Positions 43,898 through 52,244 of a stretch of DNA of 52,244 bases are shown here, piece after piece. Numbering within the stretch: position 1 is the first letter of the stretch; every line of letters starts with the position of its first letter. The DNA comes from Dyella sp. ASV21 (lineage in GTDB: Bacteria > Pseudomonadota > Gammaproteobacteria > Xanthomonadales > Rhodanobacteraceae), in contig NZ_JAELTT010000030.1 of NCBI RefSeq assembly GCF_016428975.1, forward strand, positions 1 to 52,244, in the 5' to 3' direction. The notes under the pieces were generated by a model. It made no database searches. It saw only the letters and a list, made by a program, of their open reading frames with translations, and was not told the DNA's origin. The position numbers and the translations under genes are program-made.

Positions 43898-45226
43898 ATG
43901 TCAAGCACGTTCCCTGAGCAAGGCACGGCAGGCAATACGGTAGAGGCCATTGGGCGCCTGCAGGCGCACGCCAAGGTAGCGCCCGGCGAGATTGCGGTGG
44001 GTGTGATCATTGGTCGCACCTCCGAGCACTTCGATTTCTTCGTGTTCGGCATTTCCTGCGTGCTGGTGTTTCCTTCGCTGTTGTTTCCCGACGCCAGTCG
44101 GCTGGACGGCATGCTGTATGCCTTCACGATCTTTTCACTGGCTTTCATCGCGCGACCGTTCGGCACCGCGTTGTTCATGAGCTTCCAGCGCCGGTGGAGC
44201 CGCGGCATCAAGCTCACCATCGCCCTGTTCCTGCTCGGCAGCGCCACGGCGGGCATGGCCTTTCTGCCTAGTTACCGTGTGATCGGTACCTGGTCAATCG
44301 CCTTGCTGGTGCTGTTCCGTATCCTGCAGGGCATCGCCTTGGGCGGCTCGTGGGATGGCCTGCCCTCGTTGCTGGCGCTCAATACGCCGCCCTCGCGACG
44401 CGGTTGGTACGCCATGCTGGGCCAGCTCAGTGCGCCCATTGGCTTCATGGTGGCCGGTGCGCTGTTCTTGTTCCTGCACACCAGCCTGAGCGAGGCGGAC
44501 TTTATCGACTGGGGTTGGCGCTATCCGTTCTTCGTGGCCTTTGCCATCAACGTGGTGGCGCTGTTCGCGCGCCTGCGCCTGGTGGTCACCGAGGAATACA
44601 CGGTGGCGATGGAGGAGCGCGAACTGGAGCCGATCGGCATTATCGAGCTGCTGCGTACCCAGGGCTACAACATCTTCATTGGTGCGTTCGCGGCGCTGGC
44701 CAGCTATGCGCTGTTCCATCTGGTGACGATTTTCCCGCTGTCGTGGATCGTGCTTGGCGCCACCCAATCGGTGGGCGCGGTGTTGGTGGCGGAGTTGATC
44801 GGTGCGGTGGCCTGCATCCTGGGCATGATCGTGTCGGGCCTGCTGGCCGATCGCTTCGGCCGGCGCACCACCCTGGGCACAATGGCGGCATTGATCGCCA
44901 TCTTCGCGCTGATTACGCCGTGGCTGCTGGGTGGTGGCAAGCTGGGGCAGGATGCCTTCATCATCCTGGGCTTCGGCGGCTTGGGCCTGTCCTACGGGCA
45001 GGCGGCGGGCAGCGTCACGTCCAACTTCGATATCCGGTTGCGCTATGCGGGCGCGGCCCTGACCACCGATTTCGCGTGGCTGATCGGTGCGGCCTTCGCG
45101 CCGCTGGTGGCGCTGGGTTTGTCGGCGCGTTTCGGATTGGTGGCGGTGAGCGCGTATCTGCTCTCCGGCGTGGCATGTACGCTGCTGGCGTTGCGCGTGA
45201 ACCGGGCACTGGCCGCGCGCGAATAG
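43898..45226 (+). CDS. MFS transporter of the metabolite:H+ symporter type
   Basis: The 442-residue protein has 12 predicted helices and the MHS-type features GRTSEHFDFFVFGI at helix 1, a degenerate RxxGRR-like loop (ARPFGTALFM), ILQGIALGGSWDGLPSLLA in helix 4 and a second loop LLADRFGRRTT. Such transporters import organic acids or similar metabolites with protons. The gene is divergent from cyoA and shares its promoter region. A substrate cannot be named. It ends 22 bases before the end of the convergent GGDEF gene. Confidence 0.88.
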   Translation: MSSTFPEQGTAGNTVEAIGRLQAHAKVAPGEIAVGVIIGRTSEHFDFFVFGISCVLVFPSLLFPDASRLDGMLYAFTIFSLAFIARPFGTALFMSFQRRWSRGIKLTIALFLLGSATAGMAFLPSYRVIGTWSIALLVLFRILQGIALGGSWDGLPSLLALNTPPSRRGWYAMLGQLSAPIGFMVAGALFLFLHTSLSEADFIDWGWRYPFFVAFAINVVALFARLRLVVTEEYTVAMEERELEPIGIIELLRTQGYNIFIGAFAALASYALFHLVTIFPLSWIVLGATQSVGAVLVAELIGAVACILGMIVSGLLADRFGRRTTLGTMAALIAIFALITPWLLGGGKLGQDAFIILGFGGLGLSYGQAAGSVTSNFDIRLRYAGAALTTDFAWLIGAAFAPLVALGLSARFGLVAVSAYLLSGVACTLLALRVNRALAARE

Positions 45227-45248
45227 CGCCCGGCACCGGCTTGGCGCA

Positions 45249-47438
45249 TCACAAACCTTGCGTCATCAGGTGGTAGCCATCGCGTCCGTTTTCCTTGGCC
45301 CGATAGAGTGCGTCGTCGGCGTGCTGCAGCAAGGCGTCGGCATCGTTGATGTCGCGGCATAGCGCCATGCCGATGCTGAGCGTGACCCTTAGTGGGATCG
45401 CGCCGAGCATCACCGGCGCACGCATTGCTTCCATAATCTTCTCCGCCAGCGCCTCGGCGGTGGCGGGGCTATCAATGTCGTGGCAGAGAATGACGAACTC
45501 GTCGCCGCCCAGGCGTGCGAGAAGGTCGGTTTTGCGTACGCTGGCGGTGAGCCGCTCGGCGACTTCGCGCAGCGCGGTGTCGCCGGCGGCATGTCCGTAG
45601 GTGTCGTTGATCTGCTTGAAGTGATCCACATCGATCATGATCGCCAGCAGCGTGGATTGCCTGGCCGAGGCATGGCGTATCGCTTCGGTGATGCCATCGT
45701 GGAAGGACAGGCGATTGGCGATGCCGGTGAGCGCGTCGTGATGGGCCAGGAACGATAGCTGTTGCTCGGCGTGCTTGATCTCGGTGATGTCCGTGGTGAG
45801 CGTGTAGAAGCCGTTGTGCTCGCCACGTGCATTGGTCACCGGCAGATAGGTGGCCTGGAGATGGCGATGGCGACCGCTGGCATCGGATTCGTACTCGAAG
45901 GTGGTCGCCTGCCCGTTCATGGCGCGCTCCACGTGCGGCTTGAGCAGCGGAAACAGCGTGGCGCCGCGCACCTCTTCGATGGTGCGGCCGAGAATGCCGG
46001 TGGAGTCCAGGCCGACCATGCTGCAGGCGTAGGCATTGATGAAGGTATAGCGTTGATCGCTATCCACCTGGGCGATGATAGCCGGCACGTTGTCGGTGAT
46101 CGTGCGCAGGCGCAGTTCACTTTCAGCCAGCGCCTGCTCGGCCAGCACGCTCTCGGTGATATCGCGCCCGGTGTAGAACAGTTCGGATTCGCCGGGGTGG
46201 TCCGGGCTGGGCGCCACCCGGGCCAACGCTTCGATCCACAGGTATTCGCCGTCGCGTCGTCGTATCCGGTATTGGGTAAGCATGGGCTTGCCGGTTTGCC
46301 ACAGGTGCTCGGCGGCTTCACGCACGCGCGATCGGTCGTCAGGGTGGATCAGTTCCCGGCCCTGCGCGATGTACTCGTCTATTTCCCAGCCGAGCATCTC
46401 CTTGACCGAAGGCGATACATAGCGGCGGGTGCCATCGCGCGCGACGCGCATGATCAAGTCAGTCGCGTAGTCGGCCAGCAGGCGGTAACGGCTTTCGCTC
46501 TCCTCCAGTTGTTCGAGCAGAAGCCGTCGATCGGCCATGGCCAGCGCCACGGGCAGTGCCACCACGCACAGCGCACCCAGGAACACCTGGGCCAGCAGCG
46601 CCCACATGCTTGCGTCGTGATTGACCAGCAGGTTGAACGGGCCCCAGCCCCACGCGGTCGCATGGTTGGTCACGGTGGCGACCAGGCCAATGCCGATTAC
46701 CAATCCAGCGAAGCGGTGCTGGTACACCAGGTAAAGCAGCGGCGGAAAAATCAGGAACAGCAGCGGATACTGCGATTGAGCGAATACGCCCACCGTCACC
46801 AGGGTGAGCAGGATGACATCGAACAACAGCCGCAGGCGCTTACCCGGTTCGCCCAGCATGCGACTGCGCTGGCGCAGCAGCACCAGGGTGAGGGTCGCCA
46901 CGATTACCATGCCCAGCAGGTGTGCACGGAACCACGTATCCACCGAGCTCCAGAACGGCAGGCCGTTGGCAGCCCGGTCCACGGCCGCGCCCAACAACGC
47001 GCAGGCCGCGCTGCCCAACACGGTGGCGATGATGCCCACCCGGCCGAGCGCCCGGTAGTGCAGCAGATGCGGGTTGTCGGCCAACTGCGGGAAGCGACGC
47101 CGCACCAGCATCACCACGATCAGGATATCCAGCATGTCGGCCACGCTGAAGGCCAGCGACATCGGCAGGCGATGATGGGGCGCACCCTCGTACGTGAGCG
47201 CTTCGGCCACCATGAAGGCCAGGAAGGCGGCCAGGAAGTACGGCAGCCAGTCGCGTGGACGTGCCATCAGCGCCACCCCGGCCACGATGCCGCCGGGCAG
47301 CCAGATCGGCACCACGCCGCCAAAGTGCACGCCCAGCGCCAGCGAGTACACCGAGGTGATGAGCACGGCTGCGAATAGCCCGGTCATGCGAGCCAGCAGC
47401 GCCAGCCCATCGCGATAGCGCGCTTGTTGCTCGTACAT
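45249..47438 (-). CDS. Membrane-bound diguanylate cyclase: MASE1-PAS-PAS-GGDEF
   Basis: The 729-residue protein has an N-terminal MASE1 sensor with about eight helices (residues 10-300; VVPIWLPGGIVAGVALMARPRDWLPYFLAAF is characteristic, read in two parts). Two PAS domains with PAC segments follow (about 315-435, with YVSPSVKEMLGWEIDEYI and FYTGRDITE; about 440-560, with YTFINAYACSMVG and FYTLTTDITEIKH). The GGDEF domain runs from about 570 to the end. The active site GGDEF (644-648) is intact and the inhibitory I-site RKTD (635-638) is present five residues before it, so it should make cyclic di-GMP with product inhibition. No EAL domain. The start is ATG 47438, directly before the first helix; the frame is open to 47480. 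Confidence 0.93.
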   Translation of the reverse strand: MYEQQARYRDGLALLARMTGLFAAVLITSVYSLALGVHFGGVVPIWLPGGIVAGVALMARPRDWLPYFLAAFLAFMVAEALTYEGAPHHRLPMSLAFSVADMLDILIVVMLVRRRFPQLADNPHLLHYRALGRVGIIATVLGSAACALLGAAVDRAANGLPFWSSVDTWFRAHLLGMVIVATLTLVLLRQRSRMLGEPGKRLRLLFDVILLTLVTVGVFAQSQYPLLFLIFPPLLYLVYQHRFAGLVIGIGLVATVTNHATAWGWGPFNLLVNHDASMWALLAQVFLGALCVVALPVALAMADRRLLLEQLEESESRYRLLADYATDLIMRVARDGTRRYVSPSVKEMLGWEIDEYIAQGRELIHPDDRSRVREAAEHLWQTGKPMLTQYRIRRRDGEYLWIEALARVAPSPDHPGESELFYTGRDITESVLAEQALAESELRLRTITDNVPAIIAQVDSDQRYTFINAYACSMVGLDSTGILGRTIEEVRGATLFPLLKPHVERAMNGQATTFEYESDASGRHRHLQATYLPVTNARGEHNGFYTLTTDITEIKHAEQQLSFLAHHDALTGIANRLSFHDGITEAIRHASARQSTLLAIMIDVDHFKQINDTYGHAAGDTALREVAERLTASVRKTDLLARLGGDEFVILCHDIDSPATAEALAEKIMEAMRAPVMLGAIPLRVTLSIGMALCRDINDADALLQHADDALYRAKENGRDGYHLMTQGL

Positions 47439-47549
47439 GCCGTCATCCCAAGGTGTGGAGCGCAGGCAAGCGCCTGCCACGCCATTTTTGGGCGGGTCGA
47501 TGTCAAGGATGCGTCGTTGCCTGGGCGGCCTCGCGGCGCCCTGCGAGGG

Positions 47550-47855
47550 TCAGCGCTGCGGTGGTGAAAGCGCGCCTGCCGCCGCCACCAGCAGGGCGTG
47601 GGCAGCCAGGTCGACCGGGTGATGCACGACCTGGCTGCTGGCCGGGTGGCGCGCCAGCGAGTTGCCGTTCTTCCAATCCTGCGCGGGGCGTATCGGGCGC
47701 GGCACGAAGCCGCCGCCGCAGTTGGGGCAGACGTTGCTCAAAAGCGCCACGCAGTCATGGCAGAACGTGCATTCGAACGAACAGATCATGGCCTCGGTCG
47801 ACGCTGGCGGCAGGGCCTTGTCGCAGTGCTCGCAGGTGGGGCGCAACTCCAGCAT
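47550..47855 (-). CDS. DUF1272 zinc-ribbon-like protein
   Basis: The 101-residue protein starts MLELRPTCEHCDKALPP, the hallmark of DUF1272, and continues with paired cysteines (ICSFECTFCHDC, then VCPNCGGGFVPRPIRPA). About eight cysteines in CxxC-like pairs suggest two structural zinc sites. Its function is unknown. A C-terminal extension of about 30 residues (SSQVVHHPVDLAAHALLVAAAG and more) is beyond the usual domain. AAGGAAC before the ATG at 47855 supports this start. It lies 111 bases upstream of the GGDEF gene on the same strand, so co-transcription is possible. The 250 bases towards the divergent DMT gene hold both promoters. Confidence 0.88.
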   Translation of the reverse strand: MLELRPTCEHCDKALPPASTEAMICSFECTFCHDCVALLSNVCPNCGGGFVPRPIRPAQDWKNGNSLARHPASSQVVHHPVDLAAHALLVAAAGALSPPQR

Positions 47856-48105
47856 GGGTGTTCCTTCGGTCGTCAGGCGGATCATCGCACGCTCCGTGCG
47901 AGCTGGCCGGCGCGGCAGTTGCCCCGGTTGTGCGGCGTGGGCCATGCGGCTACCGTGCGCCACCTTTTCCGTCATCATTCAAACCCGGCTCGGCTGCCAT
48001 CGCTTTGGATGCCGGGCTTCATCGGGGTGTCGCGAGGCTGGGGCAAGGTGGGTGGCCACACCGCGCCAGTGAGCGACATCGCCCGATCACCGACAAGGAC
48101 CCTCC

Positions 48106-48969
48106 ATGATCTACGTGTTGATGAGCGTCGCCTGCAGCGTGCTGGTATCCGTGCTGCTCAAGCTGGCGCGGCGGCTTGAGGTGGATGTCGGCCAGGCCAT
48201 CGCATGGAACTACGTGGTGACCAGCGCGCTTACCGCCTTGGTGTTCCATCCCGACCTGGCCGTATTGCGCAGCGCGCAGGCGCCCTGGCTGGGCTTTATC
48301 GGGCTGGGCCTGTTGCTGCCGCTGATCTTCCTGGCGCTGGCGGCCTCGGTGCGTACCGCCGGCATCGTGCGAACGGATGCGGCGCAGCGTCTTTCCTTGC
48401 TGATCTCGCTGCTGGCGGCATTCCTGTGGTTCGGCGAAACCTTGAGTCTGCTGAAGGCCGGCGGCATCGCGCTGGGCCTGCTGGCCTTGCTGTGCATGGT
48501 CTGGCGGGTGGAGTCGCGTGGCGTGGAAGCCGGCCCGCGTGCCTGGTTGTGGCCGCTGCTGGTGTTCGCGGGGTTTGGCGCCATCGACATTCTGTTCAAG
48601 CGCGTGGCGCAGGCCGGCACGCCCTTCGCGGCGTCGCTGCAGGCGATGTTCGCGCTGGCCCTGCTGGTCTCGTTGGCCTTGCTGCTGTGGCGCCGCTGGC
48701 ACGACCGCACCTTCTTTACCCTGCGCGATGCCATCGCGGGCCTGCTGATCGGCCTGGCCAACTTCGGCAATATCGTGTTCTACGTGCGCGGGCACCAAGC
48801 CTTGCCGGATCACCCGTCGCTGGTATTCGCCAGCATGAACCTTGGTGTGGTGGCCGTGGGTGCGCTGGTGGGCACGCTGGCCTTTCGCGAGCGCCTGAGC
48901 CGTCTCAATGCGCTGGGCCTGCTGCTGGCGCTGGCGGCGATCGGATTGATCGCCTGGGGCCAGGCGTGA
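48106..48969 (+). CDS. DMT superfamily (EamA-like) transporter
   Basis: The 287-residue protein has about ten hydrophobic helices in two EamA-like halves (helix patterns at 1-20, 32-50, 60-80, 90-130 and again 145-285). It begins MIYVLMSVACSVLVSVLLKLA and includes the typical FLWFGETLSLLKAGGIALGL and TLAFRERLSRLNALGLLLAL stretches, which end each half with the E-(R/T)-L-x-x-x-x-x-x-G motif. DMT carriers usually export metabolites; the substrate is unknown. AAGGA before the ATG fits as a ribosome binding site. The S10 peptidase gene starts 82 bases later. Confidence 0.88.
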   Translation: MIYVLMSVACSVLVSVLLKLARRLEVDVGQAIAWNYVVTSALTALVFHPDLAVLRSAQAPWLGFIGLGLLLPLIFLALAASVRTAGIVRTDAAQRLSLLISLLAAFLWFGETLSLLKAGGIALGLLALLCMVWRVESRGVEAGPRAWLWPLLVFAGFGAIDILFKRVAQAGTPFAASLQAMFALALLVSLALLLWRRWHDRTFFTLRDAIAGLLIGLANFGNIVFYVRGHQALPDHPSLVFASMNLGVVAVGALVGTLAFRERLSRLNALGLLLALAAIGLIAWGQA

Positions 48970-49051
48970 CTTCTGGCGTATGTAAAGCCATGGAAGCTGC
49001 TGCCTAAGCTGGGGTCTTCGCGCCCCGCGCTTCCCCAGAGGTTCCCCGTCC

Positions 49052-50656
49052 ATGCGTAAGCTCCCCCTCGCCGTGGCGCTCGCCACGCTGTTGCTCGGCT
49101 CGGCCGTGCAGGCCGCCGACAAGGACGCCAAGGCATCCAAGCCCGAAGACAAGCCCGATGCGGCCTTGTTGCAGCCGCAGTCGTCCGAAACCTCCGGCAC
49201 GGTGAAGGTGGAAGGCAAAGGCATCGACTACAAGGCCGTGGCGGGCACGCTGGTGCTGCACGGCAGCGGCGACAAGGAGGCCGAGCCGCAAGTAAGCATG
49301 TTCTACACCGCGTACTTCAAGAAGGGCGTGGCGCCGGGCAAGCGACCGATCACTTTTATCTACAACGGTGGCCCGGGCTCCGCCACGGTATGGCTGCACA
49401 TGGGCGCGTTCGGTCCCAAGCGCGTGGTGACCAGCGACGACTCGCACACGCCGGCCGCTCCCTACGGCCTGGTCAACAACGACTACAGCCTGCTCGATGC
49501 GTCGGACCTGGTGTTCATCGATGCGCCGGGCGCCGGCTTCAGCCGCCTGTTGGCGGACGATGCCGACAAGGGCAAGCGCGACGAGCAGATGAAGGATCGC
49601 AAGAAGCAGTACTACAGCGTGGATGGCGACGGTCATGCATTCGCGCAGTTCATCACCCAGTTCCTGTCCAAGTACAACCGCTGGAATTCGCCCAAGTACC
49701 TGTTCGGCGAAAGCTACGGCACCACGCGCTCGGCGGTGGTGTCCAACATCCTCACCAACGAGGACAGCGTCGACCTCAATGGCGTGATCCTGCTCTCGCA
49801 GATTCTCAACTTCGATACCAGCATCGACGGTGCGGGCAACAACCCGGGCGTGGATCTGCCCTACGTGGTGGGGCTGCCGACCTTTGCCGCCACGGCCTAT
49901 TACCATCACAAGCTGCCGCAGCAGCCCGCCGCGCTGGAGCCGTTCCTGCATGAAGTGGAACAGTTCGCCCTCACCGACTACGCTGCGGCGCTGATGGCCG
50001 GCGCGCGCCTGGACGATGCGCGCAAGCAGGCGATCGCCGAGAAGCTGCACCAGTACACCGGCCTGCCGGTGGCCTATCTGCTCAAGGCCAACCTGCGCGT
50101 GGATGGCGGCATGTTCGAGCACCAGTTGCAGGCCGATGGCGACATCACCACGGGCCGTCTGGACTCGCGCTTCTCCGGACCGTCGCTGGACCCGCTCAGC
50201 AAGACCGCCGACTACGACCCGCAGTCATCCGCCATCAGCTCGGCCTATGTGGCGGCGTTCAACGACTACGTGCGACAGCAGCTCAAATTCGGCGAAGGCC
50301 GTACCTATCGCCTGTTCGCCGATATCGACCATTGGGATTTCGCGCACAAGGCGCCGGGGGCCACCGAGGCCCTGCAACAGTCCACCAACGTGATGCCGGA
50401 CCTGGCCACGGCGATGAAGACCAATCCGAACATGCGGGTGTCGCTGCATGGCGGTTACTACGATCTGGCCACGCCGTACTACGCCGCCGATTATGAAATG
50501 CACCACATGCCGATACCCGCGAACCTGCAACAGAACATTTCTTATGCGTGGTACCCGTCGGGTCACATGGTCTACGCGCACGAGGCTTCGCTGAAGCTGT
50601 TGCACGACAATGTGGCGCGCTTCATCGAAGAGACCGACAACCTGGGCAAGCGCTGA
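49052..50656 (+). CDS. Secreted S10 family serine carboxypeptidase-like protein
   Basis: The 534-residue precursor has a signal peptide (MRKLPLAVALATLLLGSAVQA) and a Lys/Asp/Pro-rich linker. The alpha/beta hydrolase core shows the S10 features: FIYNGGPGSATVWLHMGAFGP (oxyanion region, about 103-122), DLVFIDAPGAGFSR (152-165) and GESYG with Ser221. Asp471 (GYYDLATPYY) and His505 (YPSGHMVYAHE) complete the triad. S10 enzymes remove C-terminal residues from peptides at acidic pH; bacterial members are less studied and are often found in Xanthomonadales and related groups. No propeptide boundary can be seen. A strong hairpin follows the stop codon. Confidence 0.92.
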   Translation: MRKLPLAVALATLLLGSAVQAADKDAKASKPEDKPDAALLQPQSSETSGTVKVEGKGIDYKAVAGTLVLHGSGDKEAEPQVSMFYTAYFKKGVAPGKRPITFIYNGGPGSATVWLHMGAFGPKRVVTSDDSHTPAAPYGLVNNDYSLLDASDLVFIDAPGAGFSRLLADDADKGKRDEQMKDRKKQYYSVDGDGHAFAQFITQFLSKYNRWNSPKYLFGESYGTTRSAVVSNILTNEDSVDLNGVILLSQILNFDTSIDGAGNNPGVDLPYVVGLPTFAATAYYHHKLPQQPAALEPFLHEVEQFALTDYAAALMAGARLDDARKQAIAEKLHQYTGLPVAYLLKANLRVDGGMFEHQLQADGDITTGRLDSRFSGPSLDPLSKTADYDPQSSAISSAYVAAFNDYVRQQLKFGEGRTYRLFADIDHWDFAHKAPGATEALQQSTNVMPDLATAMKTNPNMRVSLHGGYYDLATPYYAADYEMHHMPIPANLQQNISYAWYPSGHMVYAHEASLKLLHDNVARFIEETDNLGKR

Positions 50657-50664
50657 GCGGCAAG

Positions 50665-50693
50665 GTGAAGGTGCGGCCCGGCCGCACCTTCAC
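50665..50693 (+). terminator. Hairpin after the S10 peptidase gene
   Basis: A perfect 13-base stem (GTGAAGGTGCGGC, 50665-50677, with 50681-50693) with a three-base loop lies eight bases after the stop codon. No T-run follows. Confidence 0.75.
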
Positions 50694-50750
50694 GCTGGCA
50701 TGTCCGCAGTGGCGTTACGCTCAAAGGCCCGCCTGCCGGAGCACGAGCCC

Positions 50751-51122
50751 ATGAGTACCGAAGCCATCGCCAAGCGCCTGGTCGCCATGTGTCGCCACGG
50801 TCGTTTCGAGGAAGCCCAGCACGAGCTGTACGCCCCGGATGCGCTAAGCATCGAGCCATCGAATATGGCGAACGGCCCGCTGGGCAATGTGAGCGGGCTG
50901 GATGCGATTCTCGAAAAGGGTAAGCGCTTCCAGGCCAGTGTGGCGGAAACGCACAGCGTGGAAGTGAGCGAGCCGCTGGTGGCCGGCAACTGGTTCAGCG
51001 TGGTGATGACCCTGGATGTGACCATGAAGGAATACGGCCGCGTCACCATGAGGGAGGTCTGCGTGTATCACGTCAAGGACGACAAGATCGTGCAGGAGCA
51101 ATTCTTCTACGACGCCGGCTGA
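50751..51122 (+). CDS. NTF2/SnoaL-like small protein
   Basis: The 123-residue soluble protein has the alpha+beta pattern of the NTF2-like (SnoaL) fold: a first helix AIAKRLVAMCRHGRFEEAQHELYAP, a middle helix GLDAILEKGKRFQASV, then four beta strands (HSVEVSEPLVAGNWFSVVMTLDVT, then RVTMREVCVYHVKDDKIVQEQFFY). Members range from isomerases to small-ligand carriers; many have no known function. GGAG lies nine bases before the ATG. Between the peptidase hairpin and the rpoD-side terminator it is probably a single gene. Confidence 0.82.
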   Translation: MSTEAIAKRLVAMCRHGRFEEAQHELYAPDALSIEPSNMANGPLGNVSGLDAILEKGKRFQASVAETHSVEVSEPLVAGNWFSVVMTLDVTMKEYGRVTMREVCVYHVKDDKIVQEQFFYDAG

Positions 51123-51139
51123 GTCCGCGCCCGCAAACA

Positions 51140-51165
51140 AAAAGCCCCGCATGTGCGGGGCTTTT
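51140..51165. terminator. Bidirectional terminator between NTF2-like gene and rpoD
   Basis: An 11-base stem (AAAAGCCCCGC, 51140-51150, with 51155-51165), with an ATGT loop, has A-rich and T-rich feet, allowing termination of both convergent genes. Confidence 0.9.
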
Positions 51166-51186
51166 GTACGTGCACCAGCGTGTGGC

Positions 51187-52244
<1,058 letters not shown>

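Noticed and set aside
45762-47378. Plus-strand open frame opposite the GGDEF gene (538 codons)
   Set aside because: It is a low-complexity His/Gln/Arg-rich shadow; the opposite strand encodes an intact MASE1-PAS-PAS-GGDEF protein.

Overview
This 52 kb window is GC-rich chromosomal DNA from a gammaproteobacterium. It is most likely from the Xanthomonadales (Lysobacterales), probably a Rhodanobacteraceae member close to Dyella, Luteibacter or Frateuria. The assignment rests on gene content, not on a database search: a Xanthomonas/Caulobacter-type TonB receptor, a contiguous zwf-pgl-edd-eda Entner-Doudoroff cluster, a group 1 sigma factor and a bo3 oxidase operon. I see no rRNA, tRNA, CRISPR array, insertion sequence, integrase or phage gene. 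The region reads as stable core and shell chromosome.

Layout. 1-5.2 kb: the 3' part of a DHA2 multidrug exporter, a PagL-type lipid A deacylase, a bestrophin-like channel, a DUF2239 protein and a MATE exporter. 5.5-9.4 kb: a 1272-residue autotransporter with an extended signal peptide and an exact tandem repeat in the passenger. 9.5-13.7 kb: a Tat-exported CotA-like multicopper oxidase, then a cytochrome P450 divergent from an AraC-type regulator. 14-16.6 kb: a secreted phosphoesterase (acid phosphatase/phospholipase C family) and a small DUF3617-like exported protein. 16.8-23.3 kb: two tandem, partly near-identical RND permeases of exactly equal length, without an adaptor or outer-membrane gene. 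23.5-25.8 kb: a BtuB receptor behind a cobalamin riboswitch. 26-29.1 kb: a small membrane protein, an exported ClpP-fold protein and a secreted S33-type hydrolase, which has a textbook sigma-54 promoter with symmetric upstream sites. 29.1-38.3 kb: a GntR/UTRA regulator divergent from zwf-pgl-edd-eda, followed by a carbohydrate-type TonB receptor. 38.4-45.2 kb: DUF2501 protein, SURF1, cyoDCBA (minus strand) and a divergent MFS symporter. 45.2-52.2 kb: a MASE1-PAS-PAS-GGDEF cyclase, DUF1272, a DMT transporter, a secreted S10 peptidase, an NTF2-like protein and the 3' part of rpoD.

How the genes fit together. The GntR/UTRA gene, its operator-like TGGTAT repeats, the Entner-Doudoroff enzymes and the TonB receptor form a plausible sugar import and catabolism unit under one repressor. 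The CyoABCD oxidase would take electrons from that metabolism. Much of the rest serves the envelope: lipid A remodelling, efflux, surface adhesion and secreted hydrolases. No obviously new multi-gene system is visible. The strongest leads are the sigma-54 promoter with its palindromes, the operator array at zwf, the adaptor-less RND pair with patchy near-identity, and a ClpP-fold protein whose usual serine position appears to be aspartate.
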